Assembly (NCBI GenBank): GCA_030633285.1
Contig: DAOVTC010000080.1
Location: 1-5,842 of the forward strand
Reading direction: 5' to 3'
Length of the DNA: 5,842 nt
Origin: Flavobacteriaceae bacterium
Lineage (GTDB): Bacteria; Bacteroidota; Bacteroidia; Flavobacteriales; Flavobacteriaceae
Shown here: positions 1 through 5,274 of the stretch, one piece after another
How the letters are laid out: each line of letters starts with the position of its first letter
Position numbering within the stretch: position 1 is the stretch's first letter
Translations under genes and position numbers: made by a program
The notes under the pieces: model-generated
The model's database searches: none
What the model was told of the DNA's origin: nothing
The model's input: the letters and a program-made list of their open reading frames with translations, nothing else

Positions 1-373
1 CACAACCAACCACAGGAACCAAAGCATCATAACTTTGTGCATTCATAACAGTTTCCATCGAATAGGCGATAATATCTCGGTAAGGCAGTGAATAATTCAT
101 ACCTGAGGTTCCCATTGAAATTCCATCACTAACGCCAATGGTATTAAAAACTAAACCTATTTGTTGCTTTTTATTTATTTGTTCTTTTAATTGATAAGCC
201 AATTTATTTAAGTGCATATTACACGGATTACCATCAAAACCCGTACTTGCAATACCTATTTGAGGCTTATTCATATCTTCATCGGAAAAACCAACAGCGT
301 ACAACATGGCTTGAGCAGCTGGTTGTGTTTCGTCTTGGGTTAATCGTTTGCTATGTCTATTTAAATTTTTCAT
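1..373 (-). CDS. ilvD: Dihydroxy-acid dehydratase, N-terminal part (runs off left edge)
   Basis: This gene encodes the enzyme that dehydrates 2,3-dihydroxy-isovalerate and 2,3-dihydroxy-3-methylvalerate to the 2-oxoacids leading to valine, leucine and isoleucine. It is a cytosolic iron-sulfur, Mg-dependent enzyme. Reading leftwards from the ATG at 373-371 gives 124 codons plus one base. The start [13 protein letters not shown] is family-like, followed by GNPCNMHL (cluster cysteine C51), VSDGISMG (metal-binding D83) and VPVVGC ending at C124, the expected second cluster cysteine. The next codon begins with G, consistent with the usual CDK motif that carries the modified lysine. Full-length members have roughly 560 residues, so about three quarters lie outside the window. 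The start is well placed because the N-terminal spacing to C51 matches the family. A separate terminator lies between it and the 514-aa gene upstream, so it probably has its own promoter. Identity is very secure. Confidence 0.96.
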   Translation of the reverse strand, partial: MKNLNRHSKRLTQDETQPAAQAMLYAVGFSDEDMNKPQIGIASTGFDGNPCNMHLNKLAYQLKEQINKKQQIGLVFNTIGVSDGISMGTSGMNYSLPYRDIIAYSMETVMNAQSYDALVPVVGC

Positions 374-427
374 TAAAAAATCATTACTTTATTTCTTTAA
401 AATTATCACAATATTTTTTTAAACTCT

Positions 428-435
428 CAAAAATA
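428..435 (-). promoter_or_regulatory. Candidate -7 promoter element for ilvD
   Basis: Read on the minus strand the site is TATTTTTG, an exact match to the Bacteroidota -7 consensus TAnnTTTG. It lies about 55 bp upstream of the ilvD ATG, which would give a 5' leader of roughly 45-50 nt. No TTG is present at the expected -33 spacing, so this is a half-supported promoter. The region is AT-rich and chance matches are possible. Confidence 0.35.
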
Positions 436-468
436 AAATAGCTCCAACTTTAGTTTGTTGCTATTATC

Positions 469-504
469 GTAATTATTACAATATCCACTAAATATAATAA
501 TTAC
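469..504. repeat. Perfect 10-bp inverted repeat upstream of ilvD
   Basis: GTAATTATTA at 469-478 is repeated in inverted orientation as TAATAATTAC at 495-504, with a 16-bp spacer. It sits about 95-130 bp upstream of the ilvD start and upstream of the candidate -7 box, where an operator or activator site could lie. There is no adjacent T-run, so it does not look like a terminator. Base composition makes a chance origin possible. The rest of 374-600 holds no convincing gene. Confidence 0.4.
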
Positions 505-550
505 ACATTTATTTGATTTACAGCGTATTGTGAATATTTATTTACAAGGT

Positions 551-587
551 TTAAATAAAAAAAACCTTCCTGATTTAGAAAGGTTTT
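551..587 (-). terminator. Rho-independent terminator of the 514-aa protein gene
   Basis: On the minus strand AAAACCTTTC (587-578) pairs with GGAAGGTTTT (570-561) around a 7-nt loop. This gives a 10-bp stem with a single T-G wobble, followed by a T-rich tract (TTTTATTTAA, 560-551). It begins 14 bp beyond the stop codon of the 514-aa gene. It should separate that gene's transcript from ilvD, which lies further downstream on the same strand. Confidence 0.85.
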
Positions 588-600
588 AGATATAAAACAT

Positions 601-2145
601 TTATTTATATTTGAGTTTTGCCTTTCTTTTGACAATTGACTCTACAGAAACATTTTCAATATTACTCTCTAACCAGGAAATTATATCTAAGTACATAAAT
701 GATCTTTTTTCATAAGGATGATTCTCAAAAGTTTTTAAATCTTTGTGTAATTCTATAAAAGCATTTTTTAATTCATGAGGATAAATATTACTCAAACTAC
801 GCAAAAAAGTAATGAATTTCTTTTGAACAATATGAAGTTCATTCATTTTAATCAAAAACTTATAAGTTGATTTTATTAAAGCATCTAAATTTTGATCTAA
901 TCCAGCCTCATAATGTGCTACAAGGTTTAAAATTCTTGAAAAACACAACAAATCTTCACGCATTTTTAAATCTTTATTCTTTATAATTTTTTCAAGATAA
1001 AAAATACTTTTTTCATACTGTGAAGACCCAAAATACAGACTAGCAAATTTGTAATAAAAAACCATAATATGATGCTGGTCAATTTTTTGTTTGTAACCTT
1101 CAATTTTGCCCAAAATCTCAGGAACCAAATCAATTCCCTTACTAAAATTACCTTCTAAAAAATAAAGGTTGATTTTATTTAAGTATAGATATAAAAATGC
1201 AAGAGATTTTGTATTATCATTTAATAGTATTTTACCTTGGTTTATTTCATCTTCAAATAAAAGAAGTGTTGATTTAAATTTTGAAAGGTGCTGAATTAAA
1301 AATAATGATTCTAATAAATAATTGATTCCTTTCAAGTAAAAAACAGGATTAGTAGTTTTCATTTTCGGATTATCATGAAATAAATTTACCCATTTCTGAG
1401 AATACTTATAACATGAAACGAAGTCTTGAATTATAAAACTATACCACAAATAAGCTTTGTATAAATATAATTTCTCTTTTATCCCTAACTTATTAAAATC
1501 GTATTCAGGTAAATTTGATTCAAAATAAATTTTAATTTTTTCAAAATCTTCATCTGTTCTAACATACCCTTTTTTTAACAACAAACTATATAGCTGTAAA
1601 GATAAATTCGAAAGATTACTCATAATAACAGTTCGGTTACTTATCTCTTTTGACTGAGAAATCAAATCATCAGCACGAGTACTCAAACTACGTGTAATAT
1701 ATTGTGATTCAATAATTTTTTCGAGCTCAACTATTTCATAAGCTAGATTGTTTTCTTCATTTAACAAAGCCATATTCTTTGCTTTATCTAAAATCTTCAA
1801 ACTTTGTTTATGTAAACCTTTGCTGTACAAAATTGTAGCAAAATCAAGTTGTTCTCTTATTTGTGTTTTTACATTTTGATGAAATGGGTTTAAACGCAAA
1901 CTAACTAAAATTTGTTTATATAAATGCGCCTTAGAATTAGATAATTGTTGTTTTTTAATGTTAGTTTTTTGTAAAATAACTTTTTCATTAAATTCTTCCA
2001 TTTTATCTAAAACTGAAAATAATGCCATAAAGTTTTTTTCAGAATTTCCACCTAACCTTCCTGCATACAATTTAAATTGCCTTTTCTCAGATTTTGATAA
2101 AGATTTAACTAATAAAAAAAGTGTATCTTTTTTTTCCATAGACAT
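601..2145 (-). CDS. Conserved Bacteroidota protein of unknown function, helical-repeat (TPR-like)
   Basis: The product is 514 residues, cytoplasmic by appearance, with no signal peptide and no clear membrane segment. It opens with MSMEKKDTLFLLVKSLSKSE and continues as an SEKRQFKLYAG motif (residues 19-29). From memory this resembles a family of Bacteroidota hypothetical proteins of similar length; I cannot verify that here. The rest is nearly all predicted helix in antiparallel pairs resembling tetratricopeptide units, for example residues 99-126, 233-256 and 364-388 (YYKFASLYFGSSQYEKSIFY). A C-terminal YLDIISWLES segment is followed by a basic tail (KRKAKLKYK). No catalytic motif, DNA-binding domain or metal site is visible. 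TPR-like folds usually bind proteins or peptides, so a scaffold or regulatory role is only an inference. I chose the ATG at 2145. The ATG at 2139 is almost as good. An extension to a TTG at 2202 is unlikely because it adds non-family sequence. The gene is divergent from leuA and has its own terminator. Confidence 0.85.
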   Translation of the reverse strand: MSMEKKDTLFLLVKSLSKSEKRQFKLYAGRLGGNSEKNFMALFSVLDKMEEFNEKVILQKTNIKKQQLSNSKAHLYKQILVSLRLNPFHQNVKTQIREQLDFATILYSKGLHKQSLKILDKAKNMALLNEENNLAYEIVELEKIIESQYITRSLSTRADDLISQSKEISNRTVIMSNLSNLSLQLYSLLLKKGYVRTDEDFEKIKIYFESNLPEYDFNKLGIKEKLYLYKAYLWYSFIIQDFVSCYKYSQKWVNLFHDNPKMKTTNPVFYLKGINYLLESLFLIQHLSKFKSTLLLFEDEINQGKILLNDNTKSLAFLYLYLNKINLYFLEGNFSKGIDLVPEILGKIEGYKQKIDQHHIMVFYYKFASLYFGSSQYEKSIFYLEKIIKNKDLKMREDLLCFSRILNLVAHYEAGLDQNLDALIKSTYKFLIKMNELHIVQKKFITFLRSLSNIYPHELKNAFIELHKDLKTFENHPYEKRSFMYLDIISWLESNIENVSVESIVKRKAKLKYK

Positions 2146-2221
2146 CGTAATAAAACACTTATAACTACCTGTATTTCTTCCTCTTACAATATACAAAAAC
2201 AACTTGAATATAGTAAACTAT

Positions 2222-2253
2222 TAAAACTAAAGTCTTTAAACCAGTACAATCAA
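2222..2253 (-). promoter_or_regulatory. Candidate promoter for the 514-aa protein gene
   Basis: On the minus strand TTG (2253-2251) is followed after 21 bp by TAGTTTTA (2229-2222), which matches the Bacteroidota -7 consensus TAnnTTTG at all but the last base. The spacing is within the range described for this phylum. The predicted leader would be about 70 nt. The TTG lies inside the 7-bp inverted repeat at 2248-2266, so a protein bound there could affect transcription. The assignment rests on weak consensus matching in AT-rich DNA. Confidence 0.3.
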
Positions 2254-2266
2254 ATTATTTTTGATT
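2248..2266. repeat. 7-bp inverted repeat in the divergent leuA promoter region
   Basis: AATCAAA (2248-2254) and TTTGATT (2260-2266) form a perfect inverted repeat around the 5-bp spacer ttatt. It lies 28 bp upstream of the leuA ATG, within the 149-bp region that must hold the control signals for both divergent genes. The size and symmetry suit a dimeric regulator, but no regulator is encoded in the window and the site could be chance. I found no good TTG/TAnnTTTG pair pointing towards leuA. Confidence 0.35.
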
Positions 2267-2294
2267 ATTCAAAAGTGATAAAAATTATTTAATA

Positions 2295-3470
2295 ATGAGC
2301 ACAAATAAAGTCCAAATATTTGACACTACCTTAAGAGATGGAGAACAAGTTCCTGGTTGTAAGCTAAATACCAAGGAAAAATTAATTATTGCTGAACGTT
2401 TAGATTTACTGGGAGTAGATGTAATTGAAGCAGGTTTTCCCGCTTCAAGTCCTGGTGACTTTATATCAGTTGTTGAGATTTCAAAAATTGTAAAAAACGC
2501 TACTGTTTGCGCCCTTACACGAGCAAACAAACATGATATCGATGCTGCTGCTGAAGCCTTGAAATATGCTGTCAAACCAAGAATTCATACAGGTATTGGG
2601 ACTTCAGAATCTCATATAAAATACAAATTTAATTCAACTCCTGAAAAAATTATTGAACGCGCAAAAGATGCCGTTAAATATGCAAAAACATTTGTTGATG
2701 ATGTTGAATTTTATGCCGAAGATGCAGGGAGAACAGATAATGAATTTTTAGCAAGAATTTGTGAAGAAGCAATCAAATCAGGAGCAACAGTTTTGAATAT
2801 TCCTGACACAACTGGTTATTGTTTACCTGAAGAATATGGTGCAAAAATTAAATATTTAAAAGAAAATGTAAAAGGAATTGACAATGTGATCCTTTCTTGT
2901 CATTGCCACAATGATTTAGGATTAGCAACAGCAAATTCTATAGCTGGTGCTCAAAATGGTGCACGTCAAATAGAATGCACCATCAACGGAATTGGTGAAA
3001 GAGCTGGCAACACTGCTTTAGAAGAAGTAGTTATGATTTTAAAACAACATCCTTACTTAAATTTAGATACAAATATCAATACCCAATTACTATACGGCAC
3101 TAGCCAATTGGTGCAACAACATATGGGTATTAATATACAGCCAAACAAAGCTGTAGTTGGTGAAAATGCTTTTGCTCATAGCTCAGGGATACATCAAGAT
3201 GGTGTAATAAAAAATAGAGAAACTTATGAGATTATGAATCCTGAAGACGTTGGTGTAACAGAATCTTCAATTGTTTTAACAGCTCGAAGCGGAAGAGCCG
3301 CATTGGCTTACCGAGCAAAAAATATAGGGATTGATCTTACAAAAATGGAATTGGATGAAGTTTATCCTGAATTTTTACGATTTGCCGATAATAAAAAAGA
3401 AGTAGATGATACCGATGTTCAAAAAATAATCAATTTTAGTAAAATCTATTCTAATAGAATTGCATCATAA
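2295..3470 (+). CDS. leuA: 2-isopropylmalate synthase, short form without regulatory domain
   Basis: LeuA condenses acetyl-CoA with 2-oxoisovalerate to 2-isopropylmalate, the committed step of leucine synthesis, in the cytosol. The 391-aa product begins with the HMGL-like TIM barrel: [12 protein letters not shown] (residues 10-21, catalytic R14 and metal ligand D15), [12 protein letters not shown] (96-107), and [16 protein letters not shown] (200-215) with metal ligands H203 and H205. [11 protein letters not shown] follows, with ligand N239. The linker subdomain includes [10 protein letters not shown] (295-304) and runs to about residue 385. Typical bacterial LeuA has over 500 residues, the extra part being the leucine-binding LeuA_dimer domain; here the protein stops before it. 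The ending is natural, with a stop and a terminator 50 bp later, so it is not a truncation. Citramalate or homocitrate synthase are alternatives in this superfamily, but overall resemblance favours LeuA. The start is the first ATG before [11 protein letters not shown]; no Shine-Dalgarno is seen. Confidence 0.92.
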   Translation: MSTNKVQIFDTTLRDGEQVPGCKLNTKEKLIIAERLDLLGVDVIEAGFPASSPGDFISVVEISKIVKNATVCALTRANKHDIDAAAEALKYAVKPRIHTGIGTSESHIKYKFNSTPEKIIERAKDAVKYAKTFVDDVEFYAEDAGRTDNEFLARICEEAIKSGATVLNIPDTTGYCLPEEYGAKIKYLKENVKGIDNVILSCHCHNDLGLATANSIAGAQNGARQIECTINGIGERAGNTALEEVVMILKQHPYLNLDTNINTQLLYGTSQLVQQHMGINIQPNKAVVGENAFAHSSGIHQDGVIKNRETYEIMNPEDVGVTESSIVLTARSGRAALAYRAKNIGIDLTKMELDEVYPEFLRFADNKKEVDDTDVQKIINFSKIYSNRIAS

Positions 3471-3520
3471 ACATATTCAAAGAATTCATTAATACATTCA
3501 CAATTATAAATTTTTTTGAT

Positions 3521-3557
3521 AAAAAGGAGTACTCAGTTTTACTCCTTTTTGTTTTTT
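3521..3557 (+). terminator. Rho-independent terminator of leuA
   Basis: AAAAAGGAGT (3521-3530) and ACTCCTTTTT (3541-3550) form a perfect 10-bp stem around a 10-nt loop, followed by GTTTTTT. It lies 50 bp after the leuA stop, making leuA a single-gene unit on the plus strand. The position also rules out the upstream TTG at 3516 as the nitroreductase start. Confidence 0.9.
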
Positions 3558-3576
3558 GTAGATTTACACAAAAAAC
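3551..3576. repeat. 9-bp inverted repeat between leuA terminator and nitroreductase start
   Basis: GTTTTTTGT (3551-3559) and ACAAAAAAC (3568-3576) form a perfect inverted repeat with an 8-bp centre. A -7-like sequence, TAGATTTA (3559-3566, one mismatch to TAnnTTTG), covers nearly all of that centre, only 19 bp before the nitroreductase ATG. It could mark the promoter/operator of that gene. The arms are low-complexity and partly shared with the terminator T-tract, and no TTG lies at the expected -33 spacing. Confidence 0.35.
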
Positions 3577-3584
3577 AAAAACAA

Positions 3585-4307
3585 ATGACCTTCACCGAAG
3601 TTGTAAATCATCGTAGATCTATTCGTAAATTCAATCCAGATAAACCAATTGATTCAAAAATTGTAAAACAATGCATTGAGCAAGCAACACTTGCTCCTAA
3701 TAGTAGCAATATGCAGTTGTGGGAATTTTATCATGTTGTTTCACCAGATAAATTAAAAAAACTATCCAAATACAGTTTTGACCAAAGTGCTGCTGAAACT
3801 GCCCAACAAATGGTTGTTTTTGTAGTGAGAAAAGATTTATGGAAAAAAAGAGCCAAAGCAAATTTAACACATATAAATAAAATTGCAGGTGGTAAAGATC
3901 CTAAAGATTATAATAGAAGAGAAAAATTTGCAAATACATATTACACTAAACTTATTCCTATTACTTACTTTGATTTTTTAGGCATTTTTGGATGGATTAA
4001 ATATATATCTTATTGGGTTATTGGACTTTTCAGACCTATTTATCGCCAGGGTAGAAAAAGCGACATGCGAATTGTAGCACATAAAAGTGCTGGATTAGTA
4101 GCACAAACTTTTATGTTAAGTATGACTGATGCTGGCTATGATACTTGCCCAATGGAAGGTGTTGATACCTTGCGCATTAAAAAACTATTAAACTTACCTT
4201 TTGGTGCTGAAATCAATATGGTTATTGCTTGTGGTATTCGTGTACCTGAAGGTATTTTTGGTAAACGATTTAGAATTCCTTTTAAAGAAGTCTATAAATC
4301 AATATAA
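3585..4307 (+). CDS. Nitroreductase-family FMN-dependent oxidoreductase
   Basis: The product is a 240-aa cytosolic flavoprotein of the nitroreductase fold; members use NAD(P)H and FMN to reduce nitro compounds, quinones or other acceptors. The physiological substrate here is unknown. FMN-binding signatures are visible: HRRSIRKF (residues 9-16), LAPNSSNMQLWEF (36-48, the family's AP-S-x-N-x-Q-PWEF region) and the C-terminal GYDTCPMEGVD (184-194), with MVIACGIR (212-219) as a core strand. Between about residues 100 and 160 there is a long segment, strongly hydrophobic and aromatic at 124-152 (LIPITYFDFLGIFGWIKY and onward), that may cap the active site or touch a membrane or partner. I chose the ATG at 3585 because it directly precedes the usual TFTEVVNHRRSIRKF start; an in-frame TTG at 3516 lies upstream of the leuA terminator hairpin. 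The next gene is 141 bp away, so co-transcription with cysE is uncertain. Family assignment is secure, the exact activity is not. Confidence 0.88.
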   Translation: MTFTEVVNHRRSIRKFNPDKPIDSKIVKQCIEQATLAPNSSNMQLWEFYHVVSPDKLKKLSKYSFDQSAAETAQQMVVFVVRKDLWKKRAKANLTHINKIAGGKDPKDYNRREKFANTYYTKLIPITYFDFLGIFGWIKYISYWVIGLFRPIYRQGRKSDMRIVAHKSAGLVAQTFMLSMTDAGYDTCPMEGVDTLRIKKLLNLPFGAEINMVIACGIRVPEGIFGKRFRIPFKEVYKSI

Positions 4308-4358
4308 AAATTACATCAATAAATTTGAAAGGTCATAAATTTAAAATTTTTTATAAAA

Positions 4359-4377
4359 TACATATATTCTATATGTA
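4359..4377. repeat. 8-bp palindrome upstream of cysE (possible operator)
   Basis: TACATATA (4359-4366) and TATATGTA (4370-4377) are perfect inverted copies around TTC, 71 bp upstream of the cysE ATG. This is the most regular feature of the 141-bp gap 4308-4448, which has no credible ORF, no strong terminator for the nitroreductase gene and no clear TTG/TAnnTTTG promoter. The half of the repeat ending at 4377 overlaps a -7-like TAAATTTA (4376-4383). Placement suits an operator for the cysE-cysM unit, but AT-rich sequence makes such palindromes fairly easy to find. Confidence 0.35.
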
Positions 4378-4448
4378 AATTTATTAAATTCTATTCGTCT
4401 TAATAAATAAAAAGTTTCCTTTTACTTACTTATTTAAATTATTATATC

Positions 4449-5240
4449 ATGTCAATTGACAATATCATTCAGAGTATTCATGAAAACAAAAAAAATTACA
4501 AATTAGATTTTAGCCTGAAGTCAAAAACTGAAGCTTTTACAAATGATTTATTTTATATCTTATTTGATTCAAAAATTTCTTTAACAGAGAACATTGATAC
4601 TTTAGCAAAAAAATTTAAAAAAATTACTTCTATTTCATGTATACATCAAGGTTTTGACTGTGATCTTGTTTGGAAAAAATTTTTAATTTGCCTACCTGAA
4701 ATCTTAAAGCAATTAAATCAAGATGCCGAATGTATGTATCTTCACGATCCAGCTGCGAATAGTAGAGAAGAAGTGATTTTGGCATATCCTGGGTTTTTTG
4801 CTATTGCGGTATATAGATTAAGTCATGAATTTAATAAACAAAATATGCCTTTAATTCCGAGAATGATGAGTGAATATGCACATCGATTAACCGGAATAGA
4901 TATTCACCCTGGTGCTACAATTGGTTCGCCATTTTTTATTGATCATGGTACCGGAGTAGTGATAGGTGAAAGTACCATTATTAATAATCATGTAAAATTA
5001 TATCAAGGTGTAACCCTAGGTGCTTTACAAGTTTCTAAAGAAATGAAAAATCAAAAACGACATCCTACTGTTAAAAATAATGTTACTATTTATGCTGGAA
5101 CAACCATTTTAGGTGGTGAAACCATTATTGGAGAAAATTGCACTATTGGTGGAAATGTTTGGTTAACAGATTCTGTACCTGCAAACTCCGTTGTTTATCA
5201 AAAACCCGAAACTAAGTTAAAAAAAAAGAATAGAGAGTAA
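4449..5240 (+). CDS. cysE: Serine O-acetyltransferase (EpsC/CysE type)
   Basis: This enzyme transfers acetyl from acetyl-CoA to L-serine, giving O-acetylserine, the first step of cysteine synthesis, in the cytosol. The 263-aa protein has an N-terminal helical domain (about 1-148), with the active-site aspartate in HDPAANSREE (D100) and PGFFAIAVYRLSH (114-126). A C-terminal left-handed beta helix of hexapeptide repeats follows (about 150-248). DIHPGATIG (151-159), FIDHGTGVVIGE (163-174, catalytic D165/H166), LYQGVTLGAL (184-193) and KRHPTV (203-208, R204/H205) match the E. coli CysE catalytic positions. The tail is QKPETKLKKKNRE. It does not end in isoleucine, the residue that inserts into the CysK active site to form the cysteine synthase complex, so that interaction is doubtful. 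The start ATG fits the family length; no Shine-Dalgarno is seen. It is followed after 34 bp by cysM, a clear pathway operon. Confidence 0.95.
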   Translation: MSIDNIIQSIHENKKNYKLDFSLKSKTEAFTNDLFYILFDSKISLTENIDTLAKKFKKITSISCIHQGFDCDLVWKKFLICLPEILKQLNQDAECMYLHDPAANSREEVILAYPGFFAIAVYRLSHEFNKQNMPLIPRMMSEYAHRLTGIDIHPGATIGSPFFIDHGTGVVIGESTIINNHVKLYQGVTLGALQVSKEMKNQKRHPTVKNNVTIYAGTTILGGETIIGENCTIGGNVWLTDSVPANSVVYQKPETKLKKKNRE

Positions 5241-5274
5241 ATTAAAAACTAAATTTTATTTATAAAATAATCAA

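Noticed and set aside
247..441. Open frame of 64 codons on the plus strand
   Set aside because: Most of it is antisense to ilvD and the rest is AT-rich non-coding DNA; the peptide has no recognisable features.
437..465. Second possible hairpin upstream of ilvD (AATAGC / GCTATT, with a bulged AAC / GTT extension), followed on the minus strand by a T-rich run
   Set aside because: Only six perfect terminal pairs and a 3-nt bulge, so it is weak; an attenuator would need a leader peptide or regulatory alternative pairing, and I see neither.
1958..2164. Open frame of 68 codons on the plus strand
   Set aside because: Antisense to the 5' end of the 514-aa gene; the minus-strand frame carries the family motif.
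2146..2202. In-frame TTG extension (19 residues) of the 514-aa protein
   Set aside because: It begins with a non-ATG codon, lies downstream of a plausible promoter in leader-like DNA, and the natural start MSMEKKDTLF or MEKKDTLF sits right before the conserved motif.
2285..2575. Open frame of 96 codons on the minus strand
   Set aside because: Antisense to the conserved LeuA catalytic region, whose frame is unambiguous.
3521..3530. AAAAAGGAGT resembling a Shine-Dalgarno sequence
   Set aside because: It is one arm of the perfect terminator stem, is more than 50 bp from the ATG at 3585, and the other genes in the window do not use such sites.
3516..3584. In-frame TTG that would extend the nitroreductase by 23 residues at its N-terminus
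   Set aside because: The extension is encoded by the leuA terminator hairpin and its T-tract, and the added residues do not resemble the family; the ATG at 3585 gives the standard N-terminus.
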